Positions 1-13,900 of a stretch of DNA of 64,000 nucleotides are shown piece after piece. The stretch is taken from NCBI GenBank assembly GCA_963402885.1, contig OY727099.1:15147001-15211000 (forward strand), read 5' to 3'. Origin of the DNA: Antedon bifida (lineage: Eukaryota > Echinodermata > Crinoidea > Comatulida > Antedonidae). Numbering within the stretch: the first letter of the stretch is position 1; each line of letters starts with the position of its first letter. Below the pieces are notes generated by a model that was not told the DNA's origin, made no database searches, and saw only the letters and a list, made by a program, of their open reading frames with translations. The position numbers were made by a program, and so were the translations under genes.

Positions 1-1189
1 GAATGTTTTCTACAGAGGAGATTGGAATTTTGGGGTTGATCGTCATCAGCTTGGCAGTTTCATTTGTAAATGATTAATGCATCGTAAATCATTAAAATCA
101 ATATTTCCTGCAACTTTTTTTGAAAATCGATTTTTTTAATTTGTTTTTTATGCTCATTTTTACAGAAATATTCAGCCTAGCCTATACCAGCTAGCTTGTA
201 CAAGCCTATACAAGCTATGTACACGAACCAATAATGCGCATGCGCTAGATACAATTTTTCTTTTTGTGTAGACTCCATTTAATTTTCCGATCGCATAAAT
301 ATAGACCAAGGAACTGGTCCTACTTTTCTTTACCACTGTATAATAGGCTAGCTAGAGGAAGGAGCGAGAGTAGGAGCGAGTAGGCCTAGCCTAGCCAGAA
401 TCCATAAGAGAGGCAGCGATGCTACTGCAGATGGATCTACCACAAACCCTATTATATATATTATTTGAAGCGAGGAGGTGAATGGTACATGTATATTTTT
501 GGTTTTAGTTTATCAACATTCAAAATTGTATTTATTTTATTTTTTTTTTTGTCTTGTGTTGGTTCGTCCCACTTTTATTATCATACTCTGTTATAAATAT
601 TATATTTTTTAAACATATTTTTTCCTCTCGTTTATGTCTTACAATGTTAAAAGTAATTGTAATAAAAACATTGCATTCATTATTTTACATTTAAAAAAAG
701 TAATTTAAATATATAAAATAATTAACAAAATGCCTAATAAAAGACGATAAAAATTGATTAAAAACATACTTTGTTGTACAGTTGTAATTATTCTATAAAG
801 CTCGTGTTCGTGTTCGGGTAGAGAGGCTATAAACTCAGGGGAGGAATATAAAATACCCTCCCTTTTCACCAAGACAAAAATGAATGAGATGAGTAAGAAG
901 AATGCAAAAGTTTGAAAAATAAGGTATTTAGAATGGATAGGATGGAATGATGTATTTAATGAAAACCGTAAGGTTAGAGTCCATACACTGTGCAAAAATA
1001 GTATTTTGGCTCTGTGTGTATGTGAGACGCTTCATACCCGGATGTAAAACTTTTATATATATATATATATATATATCTATACCAATAAAAAGACTTAAAA
1101 TAACTTTATACATCAATATTAAAATATTTGTATATCTATTAAATTAAATATATATATACATATTATACATATACTCATCACAGGTACAG

Positions 1190-1290
1190 AAAAATTCAAA
1201 ACGATAAAGATGGAAAAGTCGCTAAAATCGAAATTCGAAACCGGAACAGTTTGCTTGATATGCAGATTTTTCTTAACCTTTAGACCACTG
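1190..1290 (-). repeat. tRNA-derived SINE fragment
   Basis: On the - strand, ccagtggtctaaagg resembles a pol III A box, and a degraded B-box region lies near 1230. Sequence at 944-1050 resembles 48600-48700, so this is the same family as the 48.5 kb copy. Confidence 0.45.
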
Positions 1291-3969
1291 GGGTTTTTAT
1301 GGTATTTTTTTTTTTTATGGTAATTGTGTTTATGGCTCCCACAATTATTATGTATTACTTACTGTAGGCCTAGGCTAGATGGTTATCTGCCTCAAGCGGA
1401 TAAGCCGTTGTAATTGTAGTGTTTCTTTTTTTTTTCACGCTGCTGCTTTAGCCAGCTACATACATGAGGACTACTCATTCAGAAGCTATAAGCAAACAGC
1501 AGTTATAGTTCTAGAGGCTGATGTTTTTGATAATTTGTAAACTGGGTCGGGGTCGGGGTCATGCTTAAATTACAAATTCCAAAGCAAGTCTGGGAGAAGA
1601 GACTCTATGAAAACATTTGCTAATAATACAGTATTATATAGATGCATGTAGACAGTAATCTGTAAAATCTTGTTCAATAAATAATGACTTTGTTCTTGCT
1701 GTCAACCTAGGCCATTATTATAATAACTCACTGTCAAATAATCCAAACATTATTTTGGCTGTCTAGGCTGGTATTTACAATACCATTTGACTGTCAATCT
1801 AGACCGATATAATACTGTAATTCGCTGTCAGATAATCATTGAATTATTATCAAAACAGTCCATATAATAGTCAAGTTTTTGTTTGTAATAAATAGGATAC
1901 ATGTTCACACTTGATGCATATAGGCTTGATGAAGTGACCCCCAGACTTTACCTTAGCAATAAAATAAACTAAAGTGACAGAAATTGAGTCTGTTTAGTAA
2001 AATAAAGTAATATTATTTAGACATCATTTTTATTTAAATTATTTAATAAGCACATCATCTTTTATAGATTCAGTATTTTTTATTTTTCAATTTCAATTGC
2101 ACAATTATGACATCAAAGTATGAATTATTGTTGTATTTTACTTCAAATACAAAAGTTATTCACTTCTATAACAAAAACATAATGTGTATTCACTTATAAA
2201 AAGAGAAAAGAAACATTTAATTATAACCCAAAAAACATTGTCTGACAATTTAAGTTTTTTTTCAGGTAAATAATTGTTTGGTTAACGTGAATAACTATTA
2301 TGTGAAAATAAAATGACACATTCAACAATTTCAAAATTTGAAATAAAAAATATTTTTGTTATGTCAACAAGCGAGCAGCGTTTTTTGTAAGAAATATTTC
2401 TTGTTTATTCTTCTTTCCACCACTTTTTATTCGCGACTTTACTCTACAACATTTTGTAACTTGGTAAACATTTAACTGAAGCTGTCAGAGCCACGTAGCG
2501 TAGTTACGCGAGATTTCCTGAAATTCTTAAATTGATCATAACTTCGAAACAAATAAATATTTTTAAACAAAATTTGCAGCCATGTTTGCTTTACATTACT
2601 AGTTAACTTTTTTATCGCTACCGAATTTTGTAACATTAGAAAGTGAACAGTGTTTGAAATTTTAAAATGCTTCATATCAATTTCTGAATAAATTAGCGTG
2701 TGTGTGGATACAACCACGGGTGTTTCAAACTCTAAACTTGACGATTAGGTACGTACATATAGAACGTTCATAAAAATCAAGATAAAGTGTCATTTTGTCG
2801 GCCAGTTTTACTAGTTATCTTGAATCTAATTTGCTGTGTTTATTCACATTTAAAGGATTCATACAAAATATTTTGTTTGAAATTTTAAAATCCTTTCATA
2901 TCATCTTTAAGTGGTAAATCATTTATTTTTTTTGCATTTGGTTAACAATAAAACTGAGAATGTCATCCATTTATTTCCTAGAGGCCTATTAAAAAACCAA
3001 AGAAATTGAATTGGGATATTTAATTTAATATTAATGAATTTATAAAATAGGATATGCCTAAATAGTCCTAGGCTAGGCCTATAATGTTAGTAGTACAGTA
3101 GTTAAACAGCCTATACTACTATTACTAGGCCTAGCCTGTTACTATACGGACTATGCCTATGGCTACTATACCTAGCTCGTTAGGTAGAGGCTAATCTCGA
3201 GACTATCTGATAGGGCCTAGGCCTAATTAGGCTAGACTCCTTAGTAGGCCTAGTTTAGTAAGGCTAAGATATGCTTGGATGGTTCAATGTTTTATTTAGC
3301 TAGGTTGTTATGTGTATAAAATATGAATCAAAACACTTGCGGTTTACAGTAATAATTTCACGTAAGTAAGGCAGTGTCTATCTTCTGTCTCTGGTGTGGT
3401 TTAAATTAATTATTCGGGTATTGCGATATATTATTGGTTTTCTTTGCAATAAAGCATCATCTTGCATAAAGCCGATTTTCCATTACCAAATATACTTGCG
3501 CAAATCAAACATTCTTGACCACCTCAAAAAAAGTAGATGAAAATATTAATATGCATGCGCTCTTTCAATTCGTGCAAATAAATTCATTCAGTGAAATATA
3601 GAACATAAAAATAGGTACCTGGTTAAAAGCTACCACTTTTAGCTTTGGTATGGCATACATAAAGAGATGCTGATTAGACCACGTACCTTTCTCTGATCAT
3701 AGAGCATTTGGTAAACTTCTGTTGATGATGTTTTTTATCAAATTCGTGAAAAATAAATAAAATGGCTTGTATATCCCAGGACAGCCATCATCATCATTTA
3801 TAATTACACGTGTTTAAAAAACATTAGAGAACTAGTTATAAAGTCCAAACACATGCCTTAGGCTACATTAAGTCAAAGCATATTTAAGCCAATTATTTTG
3901 TTTAATGTAGTTGATATGGCACTGCTGATATATGTCTGTTTCGATCCTTAGTTAGGGAGGTGGCTATTG

Positions 3970-4480
3970 ATCAGATCTCCTGCATAACAAAACATATTCT
4001 ATGCAGGCGTGCATATTGCACTCATCAGCTAGGAAAACTATAGTGTAATACTCTCAACATTATAAAACAACTCAACAATTAATTAAAACTTGTAGTATAA
4101 AATATAAAAGAGTTAACAACTTGTTAATAAAATGGATGTTAAATAGAACGAGATGACATTAACTACTCACTCACCGTAAATTATCGAAGGTTTTTTTTCC
4201 CTTTTCATAGTACGGAACGTCACAGCTGAGTTCAAATGGGCGGCTCTTATCTGATCATTTAGATCTCCTGCATAACAAAACATGCATTGTCTATGCAGGC
4301 GTGCATATTTCACTCATCATCACCCTCAACATTATATAAAACAACTCAACAATTAGTTACAACTCATAGTAAATGTTATGAGACAAAGTTACAAAATTGG
4401 ATATATAAAAGAGTTAACTCAACAACTTAACAACAAGTTTATGTTAAATGAAATGACATTAACTACTCACCATAAACGAT
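3970..4480. repeat. Direct duplication, two copies about 290 bp apart
   Basis: The block beginning agatctcctgcataacaaaa at about 3974 recurs at about 4261. Both copies continue through a tgcaggcgtgcatatt segment, an acaactcaacaatta segment and a gacattaactactcac segment. Small indels separate them. Confidence 0.8.
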
Positions 4481-4847
4481 CAAAGAAGCCACGGCTGTGA
4501 TGCTGGGTATATATTTTCCCTGTCCGAGTGGGATGGCACTGGGCGATAGAACTTGTATTTTATCCCACTTCGGATGCTAGATTGCCTAGCCTAATGGGTT
4601 TTTGTTTTGAATTTAACTGTTTATTTTGTTTTTTTTAAAACATTTTTTTTTTTACATTAGTGATTAACTTTATTAAAACTGCGGAATGGCGTATTAAAGT
4701 TTTTCTTTTTTATTAATCTTCATTATTCATGTTTTTGGGGACAATACAAGAGGTTTTTATAGTATATATTACTATTTCTGGAAAAATTTGTCCCAGTTAC
4801 AAAATCTTATTCTGAACATTTTGTTACATTCAAAAATATTTTTACAG

Positions 4848-4924
4848 GAAGAAGAAAAAGAGAACTCTGAATGCGGATCAGAAGGAGATGATGATGATTG
4901 TGATGATAAATCAAAGATTTCTGG
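4848..4924 (+). CDS. SEC63: SEC63 exon a (acidic linker)
   Basis: Acceptor tttacag precedes 4848 and donor gtatgt follows 4924. It encodes EEEKENSECGSEGDDDDCDD and a few more residues, then ends two bases into a Gly codon completed by the next exon. It corresponds to the variable acidic stretch before the last part of the Sec63 domain. Low complexity makes this the weakest exon taken alone; the phase match supports it. Confidence 0.82.
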
Positions 4925-7900
4925 GTATGTCATATGTGTAATGTTTTTAGTCTAATGTTTAATATGTATGTTTTTCATATCTATTTAAGAACCTATAAAG
5001 TATCCATCACTTCTATCATTCACATTTTTAATATTAATACTTGTTTGTTAGTCAAATGATTTTGATGATTTCCATGAAGTGTTAAAATAAAAAAAAATAA
5101 AAATCTCATCTTGTTTGAAAATGGAGTTGGTAAGTGATTTATTTACACAAACAAACATTCCACCGTACACTCTCTATTTGCACGACGGATTGAACGTGGA
5201 CGAATTTATTCACCAGGCTATACATATTTTTTCACATCACATGATACATTGGTCTATTAAATCACACCACAACTGTACTACATTGAATATTTTATTATTA
5301 CACTACAGTACTTTAATTTTAAACTGAAATTCATGACAACAATATTTAATATGCATATATAGGTCTAGAATAGTTAGTAAGTAGGCCCTACCCCCACCGT
5401 TTACGTACAATACATGTTTTTTAAATTCGGCCTAGAAATTTACAATGTCTATTTAGGAATTAGCTTTGTTTAAAAAATCGGTTCCCCGTCAAGTCTATAA
5501 ATTGAAGAATATGAAATCATCTACACATGCATCACAACGATATTTTATTATCCATTTCGTGGTTAAAAATCAAAAGTTTACAAAATAAAGGCAAATTGCG
5601 GCGTGCATGCAAATAGCAGAAGTGTCAGACTTTTTGTAAGGTCGTGCATGCCTTAGTGGTGGATCGAGTGTGGGTTGGACAGTCTAGGCTAGCTTTCGAA
5701 ATAGTCCTGGCTGTTTCACATTAATTTCTGGTTTGTTCTCCCAATTTCGATATTTCATTCTTTAATCGTCTAACTAACTTGATGTATGATGTCCGAAACG
5801 ATATAGTGGGTTAAACCTAAGAAATTTAACTATCAAAGCAAAAACAACTTGTTGAAGCTGGCGGTCAAAAAAATCAAAACAACAACAATGGTAACTTTTT
5901 TGGGTGGGTGGCCGATGAATTTCGTCTCTGCATTTAACGTGTTTCTAATATATCATGATAACTTTGTAAGATCATGATAATTAACAGGCTCTCCGAGAGC
6001 ATGTTAGCCGGAATTAACGTGATAAACAAGATCACGTTAACGGCTTCCTGCAGGTTCACATAGAACATCATGATAAAGAAACTCACGATCATTTCTGAAT
6101 GTGAACCTAGCTATTTTTTCAGTATATTTTTAATTACCACAGACACATTAAAGGCCAGGTGCGGGCCAAAAATTTCTATTGATCCAATAATTATCAATCT
6201 ATAGTTTCTCCTATTTTTCATAATTTTTGGGATTTTATTTGTGTTACACGAGCTTGTTGAAAATAATCACTTTCTTTACACAGTAAAATCTCTTTTCTTT
6301 TGTACACAAATGTTGTAAATAAAGAGGCATTTTTTAAAAAACTATGTGTAAAAAATTATATCAGTGTTTTGAGTGTGCTTTTCATTTAAACATTAGCAGG
6401 AGTCTTTCTAACCGCTGAGAATATATTGAGACACCTGAAGACTTCACGTGAGCTTGACGAACTGACTAAGAAAATTATTACTATAGATTTTCACTTCATA
6501 CACGCTTATCATTGAACAATATTTGTGTGTGTGTCTTGTACGCCTCATTTACTCTCATTTTTTTGCATAAAACTGTTAATATAATAAATCGTATCATGAG
6601 TTTTGGCAATGTCCATTTCTTTCTTTACTTTTTGTATTTTGTTCCTAGGACCAACAATAAATTGTTCAAAACATACATATTTATCATGAACCAGGTCGCT
6701 GTTTCTAATTTTACTATCATACATATTTACGAATTTTATTTTCAGAGATGAAGACACAAACATTACATCTGATGAAGTTGAGGATGAAGACTGGAATAAT
6801 TACCAAAAAGATACCAAAAGAAAAGAAAAAGTTCTAGAAAGTCAATCAAGAGAGTCATACTTGGTTCACTGTCCATACTTTCCAGATGTAATTTTTTTTA
6901 TTTCTGTTAATTTACATACTCATTTTAATGTATCCAGACTTTAATTTAAGGAAATCAATAGTTCTCGTAAATTCTTTTTTCCCCTTATTTTAAAGATATT
7001 TCAAATCTTTAGATTCATATTCCAGGGATGATGGGGAGAGATATCTACTAGGAGCCGAGGTCATTGATTCGATTTAGAATTCATGTTCTGTGCCTGTTGT
7101 GTTTATATATATTTCATTAATTACACCTATCCTTGGAACAGAATGAATTTCGTAAATCACGGCTAGCTCAGTGAGTAAAACGGCGTTGTGAATGATAAAT
7201 ATCACCCTTAAAGCAAAAAAATCCAAAATTATCAAAACCATGGAAATTTAACAAAATGTAAATGGATAAAAAAAAACATACACACAAACAAATCCAAATG
7301 GTTTAATGCGTGTTTTCATTCATTTATGTCCACTTTAGTGTCGGGCGCGCATCATCTAATTTCGACTACCACCACCATGTGCACTTTTTTGTGTTGATTT
7401 CAAGTCTGTAAGCAGCTGTAATTTTAATAATCAAATACTTCAAATTACCAATTGATATTTTATCATTGAAATGAAACGACTTATTGAGTTCAAGCAGGGA
7501 AAAGTACTTTTATCAGAGTGCGATTTTATTATACACTCCTCCCATGCGAAGTATATAACCACATATTAATGCAGAACAAAATAATTACTACTAAATACCA
7601 CTGGGGTTAATTAGGATTGAGGAGCAGACAAAATTTTGCTTATTAATATCGCTTCCCATTTTATTACAACAAAACTTTTTACGCATCAGGACTATACATG
7701 AAAAATAGTTATAATCGTTTATTATTGGATAAAGATCAGTATTAATTTAAGGTACTTTTGATTAACAACAAACATAAACTTTAAAATGTGTGTAAGAACC
7801 ATGGCGATTCGGTAACTTTCATATAAAGTATGATCATGACGAACCATGTACTTAGCGTGACCAGAAAGCGCTAGCCCCCCGCATCTCCCGTTGTCGCTAT

Positions 7901-10900
7901 GACGTGATGTTGTTTAAGTCGGACTTAATATGTAAATAAAATGTATGTAATTTGTATACGGTTGTAAATAATCATGATTTGTATTATAACATATAGAAAT
8001 TGATATCGAATTAAGCTAATATAAAAATGTATATTTCATTCTTCAATAACTGGCCAATATAACAACTCAATAAATGTTAAAAACCATTTAGTCGGCGATT
8101 TAGCCTGCCCTCTCGAGGACTAAAAAAATCAATCAAAATCCGTCTCGATTTAGTCTCGATTTGCCTGATTTGGTCGCCGATTTTGGTTTATGAAATCAAA
8201 TGACGTCATTTTTTAAAGTTTTAAGTCGAACTAAAGTCCGGTTTAAGAATACGGGCGTTACACTTGTTAATATTATACAGATATTGCCTGCTTAGAGGTA
8301 AAATATAAGATTTTACATCCCCGAAGGAATGATATTACCGATATAAAAGGCAATATCTGTTATATTATATAGCCAACAACAAGTAGAATATCTGCTGGAT
8401 CGTGTAGCTAGGCTAGGCCTCCTTTGTATTGAATGAGCCTGCCTAAGTAGTGAACTAACTTGCGAAGAAAAATATACAGATAATTACTAATGATTCCTTG
8501 GCAATAAAATATTCACTTAGGTCTAGGTCTTGTAAATTAACAGAAGAATTTCCATCAATAAAGCCTACATTATTTATAATAGTATTATTATTAGGTAGGC
8601 TACTAGGCCGAATAAATAATAATTCGTCTTCTTCGAGGAGACGAATCACCGGATGTTCAGCACGCCGCGCATACCAGGTTACTACCGTGAGTATCTATAG
8701 AGGGCAAATAAAAAAATGAGGGCGCTAAGTATGCATAGTTTAAATAGTTTAGTTGATTTATTTCTTCAAGCAAGTTACGTGGCGTGGCTTGTAAAACGTT
8801 GTCTCGTGATGATGTGGCCTAATCTTCGCGAGTTCGAGTCCCAGTAGATGGCTTTTGTTTATTTATCGCCAAACGCAAATTACACAGTCAATATCAAACT
8901 CCTCGAGAATTTACTGGATTTTATATGTTTAATGACAGGGACACAATAATCACGCGAAAATTACTCAGTCAATATCATCATACTCTAGAATATATACGAT
9001 TTACAATCCTTGCAGCGGTAGTCATATGATGCAGTTTCAACCAATCACGTTCATGTATTTACATAGGCTGTGTAATATAATGTTTTAATTTAGCCACCAT
9101 GTTGAGACTGGCTTGCATTCAACAAAAAAAGTTCCACCGTTTCAATCTCTTTACAACAGTTTCAAAGTTCAGTTTTCCCTTTACCAATTAGCTTCAGAAA
9201 TGTATTTGTTGTGATAATTCAGTGTAATATTTTGTATTGTATATTGTGTAATGTGGATTCCATTGTACATTCATAAGGTATAAATATAGCTCCCAATTGA
9301 ATTGCACGTCTTCTACAATATTCTATTTTTCAATGCCTTTAATTTGTATCCTTTCTGTTTTGTCAATTGAGAAAAACTTTTGCTTATTATTTTTTTTTGT
9401 GGTAAAAATTGCTAGCCTTTTATCTTCAGAGACACGCTATCATCTATATTATTGATTTCTCTCTTCCAATATAATGGAATTGCATCTGTTACACCCAAAA
9501 ATGTTATTACATTAAGTTGTGAAGGTTCAAAATTATAAATAAAAAACATTGTATGTCATATAAAGATCATTTCCATTTTTTTTTTATACCACAGGTTATA
9601 AAGGATGCACTTCCCATTTACACAGATATAAGGATTATTCCACAATGTTTGAGAAAGAAAATCATTCTTGTTTTGTGGATTTGGGCAAATTGTTGACAAT
9701 CTTACATAATTCTTACATAATTCTTAATGTTGTCACTACTACATTTAAACATTTGTATACCTCCAAAATGCTTATATATGAAGCCAGGTTTGGCTGTCAA
9801 AATGAGCCGAGTATAATACTATATTAATAATAATAATTTTTGGCAAAAGATGTGTAGGCCTATAGATGAAGAATTGTTTGATAGTGAGTACGTTCGTCGG
9901 CAGCTGGGAAATTAAAACATTTGTTTAAGTGAATGTTTGGGTTTGTTGGTAACTATGACCTTCGGAAGTAACGCCCCTACCCTGGACTATGTACAGTACT
10001 ATAGTTTAGTTTATGATATATTTTTGTTCTGTATAGTAGGCTAGAACAATAATTTAAACTGTTACATTAAAAGTCAAATATTTCTTTGTTATTATATTCT
10101 TTGCCATTTTATTGCCATAATGATAAACCCGGCTAAAATTGATTGGGGTTTTTACATAATACTGGAGCAAGAAAGTAAAAGTTTTATTCATTATATTTTT
10201 AGGAAAAAAATGAATGGTGGTGGGTCTACATTGCTGATAGAAAATCAAAGACCTTAATCACTTTGCCAAATATGGTTTATGACTTAAAGCCTGGAAAACA
10301 GAAAGAGGTTAGTATTTTTGTTGTTTTTTTTTTTTATAAGCTTCCGCCAGAAAAGGACAATATAACTTTATTGTCCAAGTAGAACGGCACTCCGAGATTG
10401 CATACTCCACCTAATGTAAAATTCACCTACATAAGATTTCTCCGGAAATATATATATATATGAGGCATGGCATCACAAAATCGGCGTAGTGTCGGAAATA
10501 ATCATTTTTTAGATTATTATATATTCATAATCTATATTCAATAAGCTTTAAAATGAGGCGTTGTTTATTAAAATTAGTTTATTATATGAAGAGTTATTAA
10601 TGAAAACATACAAGTCACTTTCTAGCTCAGGAAATCTTTATTTTGAGAAAATCAACAATGAAGTAGCGACGCCTATTAGCTGGGCTTGGCCTAGCCTGCC
10701 GATCAACGCGACACAAGACTGTCTGTCAAAACTCGCTATTATCTCCTCAATAATGGCTAACTAGTCGAAAATATATCACTGTGTGGTGCATAATATTATA
10801 TTTTTTGTTATTTTTAAAAAATATATGAATAAAAATAACGATTAAATTCCTAAATATTCACAAAATGTTGAAACATTCATTTCGAAAAACTATGGTGGAA

Positions 10901-13900
10901 GCCATGCTGTTTCATCGTAAACAAAAGCGTCGGCCAATCAGAAAGTGTAATTTATCTCTATAGCCAATCACAGTCAAGTATTTACAAATTCTTGTTAGAA
11001 ATTTTAGCAACCTAACACCTTAATAAAACCAATTTCCATTGGCTAGATTATAAAAAATCCCTTAGGTTGTTAAAAATGATGGTAGCTGATATATTTTCGA
11101 ACAGATAGGTACCAAACATGACATTATTCGGGTTAGCGGTTTGTTTACAAAAGCGCCGTAAAGAAAGTAGATCGAAATATTTTTAAACGCGCATGCACGC
11201 ATAACTTTCTGTGAAACATGCCATTTTTTTCCCACAGAAAGTTAGTGCATGATATAAATTACAATTTTGCTAAGTTTCAATTTGAATTGTTATATGGGTT
11301 TCGATCTATGCTAAAAAAATATAAATAAAATTGCGCGTAACTTACGCTGCGCGACTCTAAAGTCATAAAACGAAATGTCCTGCACTTCTACAATCTTCTG
11401 AAAAAGTTATACGATGTAATGTTGATAATAATTAGAGATACACGTGACACAAAATTCTGGGAAAGAAAGAAGAATAAGATAGAAACTAGAATTTAATTCG
11501 TCACTTTGACGAATTATAGGTGATCATTTTTATCATTTTAATGAAATTAACATTTTTTAAACATGCATGTACGTTAACATGCGATCGTAAAAAGTTGATG
11601 TACGCCATCCTATGACATGATGCATATACACTTATAGTGCTGAGTTGTACCTATTATGTGTCATATACAATATGTACAGTATATACTGTATATCTATATA
11701 CAGTGTAGCAGAGGTGAAATTACGGGACCCACATCATGTTCTAATTTTTTGGTATGATGGAATTATCATAATAAACTCGAAGATGACAATTTCGAAAGAT
11801 AATGAATTGAGCAAATAAATCTGGATTGGAAGAGAATTTGACATGTAGAAGCGCAATGCGCGCTTTTTAAAATTTGTATAAATTTGACGAAAGAGAGAAA
11901 AAAACTACTTTTTAACTTCAACTGACCATTTCATAATGTCACAACATCCGATAGGCCTAATTTTTATATGAATTCATATCTACATTTCATCAGCTTTTAT
12001 AATAAATTATAATCTTCAAGGTCACCTTTAATTCTGAAGAGCTGTAAGATATTCAAATGTATGGTGTAGCTGAAAATACACGACCTAGGTTATTCAAGTT
12101 TTTACGCATGATGATGTCATCAAAATGAAAATGTTGACAACTCATGAGAAAGATACTATTGAGCAAGCACATACTAAAATTTGTGCGAAAATTTGGTTAA
12201 AATAACGAAGATGCGCTCTATTGAATGTGATAACCCACACAAAAAGATAAAAATTACTAATTTTTAAATTCAAGTGGCCATTTGATGACGTCATACCATT
12301 TTGTACGTCTAATGTGTATATATATTTATATCTACAACTCATTGGCTTCCATATTAAGTTAAAAAAATGGGGGGTCATCTTCCATTCTGAAGAGTTATAT
12401 TCATTTTAAAAAGGCCCTACATTTTACCATTTTTAGCACTTTTGTAAAATAAATGTGCGCATTTTGTCATTTTTAACGTGCTCGAATAGCGTTATTTTAA
12501 GTCTGAATGGACTTAAAGTCGGAGAATGTACTAAGGATTATGAGTAGAATGTGATGTATACATCAAATTTTATTTTTTACACTTTTTAAAAACCCCGCGC
12601 GCAAAAAATGTTTTTGCGCAGTATTTTTTTAAAACACGCAAATGGCCTATTTCATCTCTAAATTGATCAAAACTTAATGCGATTTCACGCGCATGACCTT
12701 GAAACGCGAGAGTTTTTATTTGCTAATATTTTTACCCTTGACCTGAAGTTTACGTGTAGTGAATTTCATTAATATATGTGATAATGAATTATGGAGATAT
12801 GATTGATAATGTGTTTTCTCAAAATGGCGTATACGTGACGTCACGGATGAGTGATCACGCTGAAAAGCTTATTATGTCTAAGTTAAAGTATTTGAAAGAC
12901 ATTGTGTAATTTTTGTGATCATTGCCATTCAACTTTTTTAGATAATAGTTACACAAAAAGTGTACAGAAAGAAGAATAAAAACAACAATGACAACAATAA
13001 CAATAAAGATTTTGTACAATAACAATAGGTGATCATTTTATTCTAAATGATCACCTAAAAATAAAGATCCTGAAAATAACAAGGGGTTATCCACCAAGTG
13101 CGGATAACCAAATAGAGGTTCCCGAGCATTCTGACTATCTATGTGAATTTTAAAATTTAGCATATTTTCACCATTTTGTTAACTTACACGTGCGTATCCT
13201 GTAACTTTTGACGTGCTCGTATAACGTGGTTTCAAGTTGAAAAGTGAATAAAATATGATGAAATTACTAAAGAAAGGTTGTAAAACAGAAATCGGGCAAA
13301 AAGTATTGACGTATATATAAATATTTTTATATTAACGTATATATATATATTTTATATTACTTTAAAAACATTAAAACAGGTCATTCCTTGTCCTAAATGT
13401 ACATTTTATGGTATTCAAAATTCCAAATTAAGAGAGATAATTGACTTTTGAAAAAATCAAATGCATTATTCTGAATCTTTAGGGTCATATTTACATTTAT
13501 TTTTACTACATTCTTGTACAAAATCGGGGTCAAAAATTCTATTTTTTATTCTTCTAGGTTTTACTACAATTCAATGCCAGAAAGAAAGGTGTTTTCAACT
13601 ATCACATTTGCGTCATATCAGATTCTTATCTAGACCTCAATCAGTATATTCCAGTGAAGGTATGTATTACAATTTGGAAGAAAATCGAGCATGTAGAAGC
13701 GAGATGTAACTAGTGCAAAAGAGAAAAAAATTCTATTTTTCTATATCTACAACTTATCAGCTTCTATAATCATTTTTTTTTAAATGGGACATGCATGTGT
13801 TGTCATTATTTTTCAATTTAAAATTTTCAGATAATTTCCTGAAATGTGTGCTAAATTGATTAAAAATTGATTTCGTGTTTTTTTTTCACATTTGGAGCAA

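Larger units (their letters stand above)
1..4847. other. Non-coding, probably SEC63 intron or upstream sequence
   Basis: No exon of SEC63 or another gene can be supported here. Contents: AGGCCTAG-rich patches near 380, 1370 and 3060-3260, a TA run at 1054-1076, a tRNA-like SINE fragment near 1190-1290, and a CTGTCAA-rich segment at 1650-1860. A duplicated block lies at 3970-4480. Confidence 0.5.

Noticed and set aside
420..476. ATG-starting short frame after ctgcag, as an upstream SEC63 exon
   Set aside because: MDLPQTLLYILFEARR resembles nothing in Sec63 and is very short.
1054..1076. TA run as a regulatory site
   Set aside because: Ordinary dinucleotide microsatellite.
8828..8842. Functional tRNA gene
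   Set aside because: A B box is present, but no cloverleaf with paired acceptor stem could be traced.
9645..9827. Open frame inside a SEC63 intron as a possible extra exon
   Set aside because: SEC63 exons b and c join in phase without it, and its residues match no part of Sec63.
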